This document shows positions 1 through 11,702 of a stretch of DNA of 64,000 nucleotides, piece by piece (within the stretch, counting starts at the first letter, position 1; the number at the start of each line of letters is the position of its first letter). A model generated the notes under the pieces. It was not told the DNA's origin. It made no database searches and worked only from the letters and a program-made list of their open reading frames with translations. This DNA comes from Blastomyces gilchristii SLH14081 (taxonomy: Eukaryota > Ascomycota > Eurotiomycetes > Onygenales > Ajellomycetaceae). The stretch is from NCBI RefSeq assembly GCF_000003855.2, contig NW_003101656.1, positions 430,925 through 494,924 of the forward strand. Reading direction: 5' to 3'. The translations under genes were made by a program, and so were the position numbers.

Positions 1-2228
1 CTTCATCACTCTTTTCATCAAATTGAAGATCTCAAGATTGTTGATCTTCTCACTTCTTGATTCTCTTTTACAGAGGCCTTTAATTATTGCTGTTTTTCTC
101 ATAATCACTTAGTTAATGTCTATGATGAAGATATGCTGAAACCAGAACCTGAGTTTGAAGATAATCAGAATGATGAAGAAGAGCTTGATCTCTTTTAAGT
201 ATTACTCATCTGTTAAAACTCACAGTGTGATAATGATGATCTCATTGACATCTGAAACTGTGAGCAGCTTGATCATCTGTTCTTAGATTTCAACTATGAT
301 TGAAACTCTCATGGTGATACTTATATCAATCTTGACACAGAATTTTGAAATAATATAAAGATTGCCTTCTCTGCAGACATTACTCTTCATGAATATAACT
401 CACTCAAGACTCTAGACTCTGATCAATGTCTTCTTCATGACACTATTCTCTATTATTATACTGAGATTCTTAACAGTGAGTTCTCAGATTCTTTGCTAAT
501 TAATCTAGATGATGAAGATGACACTGATAAAACTTATCTGATTATGATTTTATCTATAACTCTTCAAAATCTTGCAGAGGCTCTAGATCTCTCAATCTTA
601 ATTATTTGAGTCATGTCAACTGATGTAGCTGCTTACTTCATTAATACTCAAACCTTGCATACATTATTTCAGCTTCTCATACACAAGAATATGTTATATG
701 AATCACTCAACCCTCAAAATCTTCAATCTTTGCAGACTCTTTTTAAGAATGTTCACTATCTGTTAATTCATGAAAAGTCAATGATTGATTTATAATAACT
801 TTCATAAATTGATCAGACCTGTTGTTACATATATTCTCATAAGAATGCTCATTTTAATGATCTCAGTGTCATTCTTAGTGAAGATTTCTATCAGCTCTCA
901 TCTATTTTTCAAACCCTGCTCTATCATAACAGATGTATTGATTATAAAGAAGACATTCAGAGCTAATAAATCTACTTAACTTTTAGTAAAATTATTCAAC
1001 TTACTGTGATTCAATGATAAGTGAGTGAAGATGACATCATCTATCAGTTCTGTGAGATCTTGAAAAATCTTTAACTTGATCAGTTAACTCTGAGTGATTG
1101 AGAGTTTCTTTCAAATCATGTGTAGACTCTTATCTCTCATGAAGACCTGGTCTTTGAGAATGCAATTCACATTTATGTCAAGAAGTGTCATGTTCATGTC
1201 TATAATGATAATATCATTTGAAGCTGTAAACAATCTGTTATTAATATTCAGATCATAAATATTGATATAGACACTTCTCAGTTAAATTCTAATAAGACTG
1301 ACAATCTTTATCAGATTCTTTCTCTCTTTATTAACTGCTGAATCATACTTCTACAGAATATTTAAACAGACTGCAGTCTTGTTAACAGTGCTCTTGAAAT
1401 TCTTCATAGCATTGTATGAAGTTCAGATATGAAGAATTTCTGTCAAGATTCTTCATTTACACTGTTAATCAATTTTAACAAATATGACAGCTCTGCTTAT
1501 GTAAAATGAAAGAGTCTTAAACTTGTGTCTATTTTCTACAGCTGTCATGACTTTTCTTGTATTAATTAAGCCTGCAGCTACACACAGTCTCTATTACAGT
1601 TGCATATACTATTACAGTTATAATCTCAGAATATCACTTGATCAGGCTGTCTATATTTCTGAGACTGATTTCAGACTGATCTNNNNNNNNNNNNNNNNNN
1701 NNNNNNNNNNNNNNNNNNNNNNNNNNNNNNNNNNNNNNNNNNNNNNNNNNNNNNNNNNNNNNNNNNNNNNNNNNNNNNNNNNNNNNNNNNNNNNNNNNNN
1801 NNNNNNNNNNNNNNNNNNNNNNNNNNNNNNNNNNNNNNNNNNNNNNNNNNNNNNNNNNNNNNNNNNNNNNNNCCCACCTGAGTTCATATTTAATCTCTTT
1901 ATTTACTTATTCTTTATTGCTGTAAGTTCTTCATTCTCTCTTCTATCATTCTCTTCACCTGTTCGGCTTGCACATTTGCTGAATTTTATCATTGAACTTG
2001 ACAAATCTATTACAGTTAATTCTATTATAATCACTGAATCTGAGAATAAGCAGTTAACAATCTATAGAAGGTATTGAAACAATTCAGATATTAATTTATA
2101 CAGCTTAGATTTAATATAATAATATCTTTAATCTGAGAGATTGAGAATCTTCTGAGGCCTGTGTTATTAAGACCTGTATTACATTATATGATAAGAAATA
2201 TTGAATTCTTGCAGCCGTTAACACATGT
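1..2228 (+). pseudogene. Decayed Pif1-like DNA helicase, C-terminal two thirds
   Basis: This is a relic of an SF1B helicase of the Pif1 type, which unwinds DNA 5'-to-3' and in fungi is common inside Helitrons and other large elements. Reading through the stops on the plus strand gives the helicase motifs in order. A Walker A relic near 495-545 reads DTDKTYLI where GTGKTYLI is expected. A TLHTLFQL block lies near 650. A Walker B relic reading IHEKSMI lies near 765-785. LSVILSEDFYQL (motif III region) lies near 855-890. LTFSKIIQLTV lies near 975. After a frameshift, ISLDQAVYISETDF (motif V/VI region) lies near 1635-1670. Gly-to-Asp changes and Trp/Arg-to-TGA stops fit GpG and CpG mutation. The N-terminus is outside the window, and a run of Ns covers part of the C-terminus. 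The host element continues beyond LINE copy 1. Family assignment is firm; membership of a Helitron is an inference. Confidence 0.8.
1683..1872. other. Assembly gap (190 Ns)
   Basis: A run of N interrupts the helicase relic. Open frames that cross it are artefacts. Confidence 0.99.
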
Positions 2229-2622
2229 ATGAGAAGAAGTGAATTTATTATTATTATTATTCTTCAATTATAGATGTATGCAGTCAGAGACTATGACATC
2301 TACCTGACAACCTTTAGTTCTCAGGGTTTTTCCTATATCTATAGAGTCAACTATTATACATTTATCAATTTCAGATATGCAAAATCAGAAAATTCCAGCT
2401 CAGAATACAAAAACTGTTTATAAATTGCAGTATTTCAACACCTTCTGATACTTTGAAATCATTTGAAAATATTATGACAAAGGAAAAGAGAACATAGTCT
2501 TAAAGATAGACACATTAAATAGATAGATAGAAAAGAACAGAAAGAAACAAGTACAGTAAAGAGAGACTATAACAAAATAAAATTATTAAGAGATAGTATA
2601 TAGCTGTTTTAACAGACTATAT

Positions 2623-5600
2623 CTAATCAATTTCCATCTCTTCATATTCAGATACTTCTGAATTCAGTCATTTTCTTATAGCTGCTTGAGTTTCTGATAG
2701 AAAGTCTATTAAGTATTTAATTCCTGTCTCAGTTGAGAATAAGAACCACATATTTAATTGATTTAAATCATACTTCTTCTTTAATCTGACTCTGAGACTA
2801 TTGTATAATGCACAATGCATTACAATATACTCAGGATTTTCATTCACATTGCAGAATGAGCACTCTGTTGAATTAAATCTATCATCAAATCTTTGTATAT
2901 AGGATTTGAAATAATCATGTTCTAGTTTCAGCTGAATTATAGATGAGAATATTTTCTTTTTACATTTAATTAAACAAGATTTTCACTTTGATTTTATCTC
3001 AAATCTTGAATAATGTATGCTCTTCTTTTATTTCTGCCAGCTTTCATTTCACTTGTTTAAACAAGATTCTTTTATCTTTCTCTTTATAAAAGATCAGAAT
3101 ACTGTTTTTTGAATAGATCTACTTAATTCTAAACTCTTTTTTACAGCTGAATCAGCCAATTCATTATCATGAATATTCATATAAGCAGGAACTCAATGCA
3201 GATGAATTATCAGTTTTGATATTCTTCTCTTTTGAATTTTCAAAACAGAGTTTAAAATCAGTTCAAGATTCATTTGATCATTATGAATCTGACTATTTTT
3301 AAGTGTTTTTAAAGTAGCTTGACTATCAGAGAATATTCATGTCTCTTTTAAACTATTTTCTCTTTTATAAGATTTTATTTTAATAAGTTTGAAAGCTTTC
3401 ACTATTACAAATAGTTCAGCATCAAAGACTTCAGATTCATAGTCTAAATTTCAGAAATCTGAAATAAAATTAATACTATCTTCAGTATAAGCAATGCCTG
3501 TATCTAATCTAATCAAATTCTCACTTTTTGAGCTATCTGAGTAAATCAGAATAGAGTCATTTATATTATTTATAGAGATCTGTTTTAAATGCTGTTCATA
3601 TTCTCTATCTTTAGATAGTTCACTTATTTGTAAGTCTATGAGAGATTCAAGCTTTTCTCTTCAGAGAGATATCTTCTCATGATCAATTTTCTCAACATTT
3701 AATGAAGAAAATTGATTCTCAATAAGTGATCATAGTCTATACAGTTGAGAGGGCATTTTCTTTAAAGCATTATTCTTATTTCAATCAAGAAATCTATTTC
3801 AATCCAGTTCATTTTCTGAGTTAACTGATGAAAATGAAGAAGAGACTCTTTCTCTGATTATATGATTTGAGCTCATCGTCATGACTCTCAGAGTATAGTT
3901 TATACAGGCCTTTTCAAATTGAATAGCAGAAGATGAAATTGAAGCTTCAATTTTCATTACTTTAATAGAAGATGATTTGAATGCTCTTAGAATTCTTCTC
4001 AAAGCTCTGTTTTGTAGACTTTGAAAGAGTTCAGTGAAGTTATCTTGATTATTTCATCAAACTTGAACTTCATAATCAGCTACTGAGATAATACAGGCTA
4101 TGTATAACTGTCTCATAGGTTTAAAGAATAGACCTCTCTCAGTATTTGATAGTCTGATTATACTATTCATTAGTCTCTCTACCTTGATGATTCTTTGTTG
4201 AATATGATATTTAAAATTCAACTTGAAGTTTAATCATACTTCTAGTCATTTGACATTCAAACTGAGTTTAATCTCTTTATTCAAAAGAGTTAGACTTAGT
4301 TCTTTCTCATTAAATCTGGAAAAAAAGTGAATTAACTTAGTTTTATTCATATCAAATTGAATTAAATTGATATCTACTCTAACAAAGATTTTCTTTACTG
4401 CTTTCTCAATTACTTCTAAATTCTCTTTGATTGTCTTTGAACTGTAGAGTAGATCAATATCATCTATATAACTTAAAGATCTCACTATTTTCCTCTCTCT
4501 ATTCTTGAATAGATATACATTGTATATTGCAAATAAAACAGATGAGATTGAAGATTCTTATGATACTTCTATTTTTATCTGAGTTTTATCTTGCTTTCTT
4601 TCATCAAAGAATAGTTGTATAATTCTCTTAGATATGACATAATTAACTCATTTTATTAGAGAAAGTGACAGTTTTAACATCTTTAAAGTTTGAATCATCT
4701 TAGACTGTGAAAAATGATTAAATGTATCTTTTATATCAACAAAAACTGCAGTTGAGACCAGGTCTTTATACTTTGTTACTTAAATATCATGAATAACTGA
4801 GAGAACAGTATTAATTGCAGAATATTATTTTCTATCTCTCATTTATTTATTAAATAGAAGAGAATCACTAATAGAGCTTATAAAAGATAATCTAGTAGTT
4901 ATTATCTTTTCTAGAATTTTTCTTAAACAGTTCAACAGAGATATTACTCTATATAACTTAGAAATTGAAGCATTTCTATTAGGTTTTGTAAGAATTACTT
5001 CAGTAGCCTGTCTCCAGCATTCAGAGTGATAATCATTTTTTAAGAGATTCAAAAAGAGTTCAAAATATTCATTCTTCAAGTAGAAATATATGTTTTAAAT
5101 AATTAAGTGATTAATTGAATCAGGCCCTGCAGCAGTTTTAATTGAACTTGAGAATATTACTGACTCTAGTTCATCACATGTAAGCTCAGATGATTCTCAG
5201 TTATTTTCATCAATATATTCATGAAATGATATATTCTTCTTCTCTAAATATGATGAGTTTTGAAAGAGAATTCTTATAAAAGCATGATATTTTTTCTTAA
5301 AAGAGTTTACTGTATACAATTCATTCTGAAATTCATATTCTAAGATTGAAAGCTTTGCTACACTTCTTGTTTTAGTATAGTTAAAGACTTTAAAAACTTC
5401 TTTTTCTTATACTTCTTCAAGAAATTTGTTTCAGTAATCTGTTTTGGCTTTTTTAATATCTGAAAAATATTCATTTTGAATAGCTTTGAACTCTTCATCA
5501 GATATTAAGTTATTCTTTCAATCTCTCTTAGCAGTGACTAATTGCTTTCTTTTAGAAGTGATATTCTTATTTCATCAAGATTTGAAATACTCAGAAGACT

Positions 5601-6535
5601 TTTTCTTTAAAATATTTTCTTCAATACTTGTTAGAAGAAAAGATGTAATCAGCTTTACTCTATTCTCAAGCATTTCATTTGAGATATCTTGACTTTGATT
5701 TCAATAGAGCTTACTCTGTCTTTCAGATTTCAGCTGTTTTACTTTTTCTTCAACTGCTTTTCAATCAGCTTTTTCAAAGTTATACTAATTAGAGAGAAGA
5801 GGATTTTCACTTCTTTATTTTTTACTTAGTTCAATATCAAATTGAATGATCTTATGATCTGATTCTGAGATTTCATTTAAATCAATAAATCAGTTCATAA
5901 GTCTTTTTTCAATTAGATTTTATGATATAAAAGTTAGATCTATGATAGATTTCTGTTTCATATCTTTTGTAAAGAATGTTTATTGATCTGACTTGTTAAC
6001 TAAATCTATTGAATGCTTAAAAGTTCATTCAATCAGTTTATCTGCTCTTACTGCTCTTATGTACTCTGAGTTTCATCAGAAATAATGTGCATTGAAGTCT
6101 TCTACAATTATAGAGTTTTTAAAAGAGTTATATTCAAAAATTCTCTGTCAATTATTCAGATATTATTGTTTTCTTTCAATGACTTTTCATTATAGATATT
6201 TATAAGTTGAATAGTATTTAACTCATTATCTTTATCTATAATATCACTCACTAGAATATCAGAGTCAGATATGATATCAAATCTCAGATTAAATTAATAT
6301 CTTGATCTTTTTCTCTCATAGATCACTACTCTTGATTTTATCTTAGATTTTTCAGAAAGAAAGCAGTAATAGCTTGAATGAGAAATGATATACTTTTGCT
6401 CAGTATCAAAGTTTAGTTCTTGAAGAAGTACAAAGTCAACTTTTTATTTAAATGTAATCTGAAGATAAGAATAAATACAATTTAAGTTTCTATTCATATT
6501 ATTTTAAATAAATGTGATTTTTGAAGAGTTTTTAC
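2623..6535 (-). pseudogene. LINE copy 1 ORF2: endonuclease-RT-RNase H polyprotein relic
   Basis: Read through stops on the minus strand, this is a LINE pol. The apurinic-type endonuclease lies near 6500-5700. It shows a relic of the QEPW motif, a decayed GDFN-HH motif (AEDFNTHH) and an SDHE motif. The reverse transcriptase lies near 5100-4250, with the catalytic box preserved as YIDDIDLLY near 4450. An RNase H follows near 3600-3150, with a conserved DS in IFSDSQATLK and a HWVPAYMNIHDNELAD region. The C-terminus has a C-x2-C...H-x4-C element (CSFCNVNENPEYIVMHC) near 2850, and the frame ends at TAG (2623-2625). Stop codons are mainly TGA and TAA. It is inactive. The start is approximate because ORF1 and ORF2 meet at decayed sequence. 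Confidence 0.88.
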
Positions 6536-6559
6536 ACTTTTTTTATTATTTTTATTGTA

Positions 6560-8193
6560 TATTCATACTAAAAGAGAGTGAAGATAGAGTAGAATCTAAT
6601 CACTATTATCAGATAGTAGATTATAACTATTTTGAAAAGCAGGAATCTTAACTGCTTATATTCTATCTAGTTTATTATCAGAATCATTTCTCAATTCTCT
6701 AATCTTAACAGATATTTGAGAATTCAAATTCTATTTACATTTAGCTGAAGAATTGAAGTTTGAAGATCTAGACAGTTGAGAGTTTCTTCTTTTTAAGCTT
6801 ATAGTTATAGATTTACTGACTTGACTTTTCTCTTGTATTTTAGATTTACTTTGAGCTTCATCTTGTCTTCAGTTCTTCTGAGTTCTTGAAGTAAATACAC
6901 ATTCTTTTGAGCTAGATGCATGTTTTTCTTTACAGTTGAAGCACTTAAGCAGAGTATATTAACATATTTCATCTCTTTTTAAGCATGTTTCACATTTATA
7001 CTCACTAGTTTTGTGATCACTAGCACAGAATGTGTATTTTCAGTCTCTGAAATATAAGATTGCAAAGTATTCATATCTTTGACAGTTTGAACACTGTGTT
7101 TGAGCTTTGAGATTCATTCTTAAGTCTTTGTATTCATGAACTCTCATTTTCAAACCTGCTACTCTTACTTCAGAGATTCTTGATTATTCAAGTGTCTTTG
7201 TATACACTAGAACAGAGACATTTCTTCTACTCTATATGAACTCAATTGAATTAAGTCACACAGACTCTTTTCTCAGTTGAATAGAATTGTATTCTTCTAA
7301 TTTATTTTTGAGAAGTAGCATTTCTTTCTCACAGTCAAAAACTTCAACTGAAATATTATAAGAATGAATTTATCTCACTTTTTATCTCTCTCAGATAGAA
7401 TTATTATATTCAGTAGAGATTCTATTACTGATTTTCAGAGATTCTTATTCTGAATGAGGAATTCTGAATTAAATTCAGACATTATATTCAAAATAATAGA
7501 ATTTTCAAAGAAAGATGACTCAATTGAAGCTACAACTGGTTTTTGAACTTCAATATTAGTTATTAACTGAGAAAAGAACTGCTGACTAATTTCATTTCTA
7601 ATTCTGAAAATGAGATTTGAGTTTAGCTTGTTTTTTTACAAGATCTTCTGATTAGAGACTTTGAGAATAAGTCTTCTATTTCTGAAGATTTGAAAGTTTT
7701 TCTCTTTTTATATTTCTTTTTTTTTCTTTCTATGAACCGATATCTGAGTAATATTCTTCTCAGTTTTCTCAGAATTTTGAGAAGATTTTGAACTAGCAGG
7801 TTTAGAGACAGCAGATTCTGCTACTTGAGAATATATTTTCTTCTGATTTGAAGAAGAAGATGAAGAAGTAGAAGATGAAAAAGAGTCAGTGACTGTACTA
7901 GAAGATTTCAATGTTTTTTGAATTATATTTGAAATTTCAAGTTTGAACTTGATCACTTCTTATAGTTGTCTAGTCTGAGTATGAAGAATTAACAGAACTT
8001 CTTCATTCTTCTTACTCAGACACTGTTTTTCAAGAATTTCACTTACTTTTTTCAGTTCCTGAATTTCAAGAACTTGTTGTTTCTCTATTTCTTCCTTCTT
8101 TCTTCTCTTTAGACTTTCAATCTCAGGAACAGCATCTGAAAAAACATTTTTTTTCACATTAACTGAGTGTACTCTTGAACTCATTTTACTCAC
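6560..8193 (-). pseudogene. LINE copy 1 ORF1: gag-like RNA-binding protein relic
   Basis: The frame starts at 8193 (MSKMSSRVHS). It begins with a highly charged Lys/Glu-rich segment likely to form a coiled coil, followed by a Ser-rich linker near 7860-7800. The C-terminal third contains cysteine clusters near 7110-6890. In copy 2 these are better preserved and read as consecutive C-x2-C-x4-H-x4-C knuckles (CSNCQRYEHFTISC, then CTFC...HKC, then CFNC). Such ORF1 products bind LINE RNA and form the ribonucleoprotein. The frame is interrupted by stops and at least one frameshift. The zinc-knuckle assignment rests on comparison with the copy at 53550-53798. Confidence 0.8.
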
Positions 8194-8197
8194 TGAA

Positions 8198-8383
8198 TGA
8201 AAAGTTGATCACACTGTTTCAATTAAGAGATTTATTAAACTATTTTCAAATGAAAAGTTGATCAGACTGTTTCAATTGAGAGATTTATTAATCTATTTTT
8301 AAATGAAAAGTTGATCAGACTGTTTCAGTTAAGAGATTTATTAGTCTATTTTTAATTGAAAAGTTGATCAGACTGTTTCAAAA
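8198..8383 (-). repeat. 53-bp tandem repeat, about 3.5 units, in LINE copy 1 leader
   Basis: Units start at about 8198, 8250, 8303 and 8356. Each begins with tgaaaagttgatcagactg and continues to an AT-rich end. The array sits immediately upstream of the ORF1 start (minus strand) and is also present at 60563-60750 in copy 2, so it belongs to the element. It may be part of the 5' UTR promoter, which is inferred from position. Confidence 0.85.
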
Positions 8384-9342
8384 GAAGCATGAAAGACTTT
8401 TATATATAAAATATCTGATTTTTTTTTCACACAAGTTCAGTAACTAGATTAGATTTTTAAAGAGAATCTAATAAACTAAAATTAATTTTTAAGATAAATT
8501 AATAAAATCTTTATAAACTCTTTCTTGAAATACAGTGAGAAAAAGTATGATATCAATTGATAATAAATTAGATAATATGACAGTTTTTGAGAGAAAAACT
8601 GATAAAAAATAAGTTCATTTTTTATAGAGAAATTGATTAAAACTAATATATTTTATTCTAAATCATTCAATTCTTCTCATACAACAAGTGTACAACTCAA
8701 ATCAGTTAATAAAGAGTGTAAAAGAGAGTTAAGTATTAATAAAAGCTCTTCAGTCACTGAAAAAGTAATTCTTACTTAAAAGAATATAAAATTATAACAG
8801 AAAATAACTCTGTTTTTAATTCTTTGTAAGAATATTGTATAAAACTCAGAGAAAAATATCTTACTTTTTCAAGAGAAATAAAAAACTCTTTCTAAGATCT
8901 TTTTTTTACATTAACTACTGCAGAAGAATGAGATAGACACTGCTAAAATATACACTACTATATATTCTCTATCAAGACTTTTCCTTTTCAGAGTCTTGAT
9001 ATTATAGAGAATATAAGTCTGTTTCTATATAATAATATAAATATTGTCAGCAGAATGTAGAGAAACTGGTTATTTATATCTCAAAATAGAAGACTTTGTC
9101 AATGATTATATCAATATAGAGTTAATTCTTAAATTCAATAGAAATCTAGTATTGCTGTTCTCAATTTCTTACAGAATCTATTGAATATTCAGATATTAAA
9201 ACTAGATTTAATATATCTCACTGTGCAGAGATCAAAGACTCAGTCAGATCTTAGAATATACTGAATTTATAGTTATTGACATGCTGTTAACTTGTTCTGT
9301 TAACTCATTGTCTGCTGATTATGTATCAAGTACTGTTGTCAA

Positions 9343-9595
9343 GGTATCTTTTTGTATTATTCTGCTGAGAATGGGCCAGATTGAGAGAGGTGATACAAGA
9401 GTGAGACTTGGCATTGATGTCTAGATACACTGAAGACAGACAGAGTATTTATAAAGATTGCACTTCAGAAGTGTCTGTTGATTATATACTTGATATTATT
9501 GCTGAGGTATCTTTTTGTATTTTTCTGCTGAGGATGGGCCAGATTGAGAAGAGCGGTACAAGGGCGAGACTTGGCATTGATGTTTTGAAACATCA
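9343..9595 (-). repeat. 163-bp direct duplication in LINE copy 1 5' region
   Basis: The block beginning ggtatctttttgtatt at 9343 recurs at 9506. Both copies run through a gggccagattgag segment and a gagacttggcattgatg segment. The outer copy keeps gcggt and agggcgag where the inner one has aggtg and agagtgag. LINE copy 2 has the same duplication near 61710-61960. Confidence 0.8.
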
Positions 9596-9961
9596 AAGAT
9601 GGACAGGGTTTTTATGAATGTTACTTCTCAGATATCTCCTCAATTACAGATCAGAGATCTTCCAAAATCAAGAAGATTGATGCATATGACTAGGTCTCTT
9701 CACCTTACAATTTGTATGGCAATTTGGCCCAGGGTTGTGGTGTGATAGGGGAGAACAGGGGATAATCCCACACAGGAGTTTCAAACAACATCTGGTTCAT
9801 GTTTGGCTGGAAAACTCCACCACCACACGGGGTATGCAGTTGACGATGGTGTCAAAATGCTCATATGATTGAGGGCTTTTCAATGGATCTATCGGCGGGT
9901 TCTTATTTAAAAAATCGAGTGAGTTCGTGGTGAAGCGGTTGTTTTTTTGATGAGAAGAAGT

Positions 9962-10033
9962 CAACAAATCTCTGAGTGTTTCTTTTCTCTTTAAAGAATT
10001 TATCTTATCTCTCATCTTTCATCTCTGTCAGCT

Positions 10034-10065
<32 letters not shown>

Positions 10066-11165
10066 CAAAAATCATATCATTTATCTCTATTAATTCATCA
10101 GAAGTTCAAAAAATTATGAAGACTGTTATTATAACTGAAAACAATATCTTGAAATATATTCATTGTAAATAAGATTCTTTAAAATGATGAAAATTACAAT
10201 TCTGATACTTAGTATAGTTCTTAACAATCTTATTCAGTCTTCTGAGCTGTTAACTGCTAATCTTATTCTCAGTTCTGTATCTGTGTCTGCATCTATCTCT
10301 GTCTCTACTATGTCTGCTGATTCTAGATCATCAAGTTAACTGTTAACTTGTTTAACTAAAAAAAGGTCTGAAAAGCTGTTAAAGAAGTTACAGACTCTTA
10401 TTAAATTACTCTATACTTAGAAGTCAGTCTTGCAGAAGAGTTATCAGATTAATATAAAAATCAGTATAAATTATAAAGCTCTTCTTTCATAATTCTGTGA
10501 TGCTGTTTTTGCAGTTCTCTGTAACTACTATATCAGAGAAGAAGACTCTTTTACTATCTATATTAGTGCTCTGAATCAGTGCTATAAAGCTTGTATCAGT
10601 TATTATTATAATGATACTGAAAGTTACTGCTCTTATTATAAAAGTAAGTCACTTTTTAATATAAAATATGTTAATTTCAATACAATTAACTAATAGTTAT
10701 ATATAGTTAATATCAGTAAGAAGAATAATAAAGTGAAAGAAAAGAAATAGAAGAATAAAAAGAGAAAGAAAGTCAAGAAGAAGAGCTTATTCAAGAAGTA
10801 CTCTATGACTGAGAATACAGAAGCTAAAGTCTTAAAAAAACAGATAGCAAGTGTTAAATCAGTTGACAGTTATGATATTGAGATTTTAACTCTTTGTATT
10901 GAAAATGAGACTCTGTACAAGAAGAATACTGCTCTGAAGATTAAATTCAGAACCATTACAAGCCTTCTTCAGGTCATTCAAACTGTTCTTAAGAATGACA
11001 TATAAGTCAGTGAGACAGAGTGAAGTATTTTTCATTTTTTTTCTTACTTAGTTAGATAATGCTTTTACACTGAAAAATGAATCTCTATATGTTTTTACAG
11101 TTCTATCTCTTCTATTATTATTAATAATAAGCTGTAAAATCAATCTTGTGAGATCTTCTGTTTTG
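9962..11165 (+). pseudogene. Decayed host-element sequence with unknown coiled-coil ORF relic
   Basis: AT-rich decayed DNA on the far side of LINE copy 1, continuous with the helicase-bearing element to its left because the LINE duplication joins the two. On the plus strand a weak reading frame can be followed from about 10370 to 11005. It has a Lys-rich helical stretch, a Cys/Tyr-rich segment near 10500-10650 (several spaced cysteines), and a heptad-like segment 10805-11005 (LKKQIASVKS...LTLCIENETLYKKN) that looks like a coiled coil. No family is recognised. The fall in stop density suggests former coding sequence. Whether it is a second gene of a Helitron or a separate element cannot be decided here. 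Confidence 0.45.
10035..10065. repeat. Poly(T) tract, 31 nt
   Basis: An uninterrupted T run inside decayed element DNA. It could be an old retro-inserted poly(A) tail on the minus strand or simple slippage. No flanking duplication was found. Confidence 0.9.
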
Positions 11166-11702
11166 AGCTTAGCTCCACAATGTCTTTGCACACAGAGGCT
11201 CGTGTGCATTAAGATATTTTAGATAGTGCACGGATAATATAACAAGCAGATCTTGATACACATAAGATTCATATGTCTCCAACATATTCATCCGTGACAC
11301 CCATTCCGACATTATGGTAGTAATCACTAACACTCTAAGCCCTAGCAGCCTTACATTCCGCTCATGTTCTTCTAGGACGGGTCTCCTGGAGCCGTTCTGG
11401 AGCACTCCTCGTTGCTCCTAGGTCTGCCCTTGCTGCCCAATCTTTAGGCTGTGTTGTAGGGCAGCAGTGCGTTGTGCAGGCGCCTCAAAAGCTCCCAACA
11501 ATCTGTCCAGACGACTTTGTTCTGATAGGCTGGTCAGTTGCGGTGTTAATTATGTCTGAGCGTTGAGGCCTCTCGCTCGCTCCAAGAAGCATAAATATCT
11601 GGATATCCCTAGGTTTTAAGCTCCTTCTTCTTTCCAGAAAAGCTTGTCTTTGATCAAGGCTTATCCATTCTTGGAGTCTTGTTTTATCGTGACATATATA
11701 CC
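11166..11702 (+). promoter_or_regulatory. Upstream region of the HEVGGH-motif gene
   Basis: Base composition changes sharply at about 11166 from AT-rich decayed DNA to balanced sequence with normal CG and GG content. A CCAAT pentamer lies at 11437-11441 and a TATA-like ATAAATAT at 11591-11598, about 110 bp before the chosen ATG. These are plausible core-promoter elements by position only. Open frames on the minus strand here show no coding character. Confidence 0.4.

Larger units (their letters stand above)
2241..9949 (-). mobile_element. LINE copy 1 (Tad1/I-like), full length, inactive
   Basis: A non-LTR retrotransposon of about 7.7 kb on the minus strand. Its 5' end is at 9949 and its 3' end at 2241, where it finishes in an (AAT)n tail (ATT repeats on plus, about 2245-2260). 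A 12-bp target-site duplication, atgagaagaagt, lies at 2229-2240 and 9950-9961. The order is a 5' UTR with repeats, ORF1 (gag-like with zinc knuckles), then ORF2 (endonuclease, reverse transcriptase, RNase H, C-terminal zinc motif). The same 7.7-kb structure recurs at 48914-62309. Both ORFs are full of stops and frameshifts, so the copy is dead. The outermost ~450 bp at the 5' end keep CG and GG dinucleotides while the body does not. Confidence 0.93.

Noticed and set aside
1523..2077. A 184-residue ORF on plus spanning the N run
   Set aside because: Most of it is N. The real signal is only its N-terminal ISLDQAV segment, part of the helicase relic.
8198..8383. A CRISPR-like array
   Set aside because: The units are contiguous 53-bp tandem copies without spacers, in a eukaryotic LINE leader.
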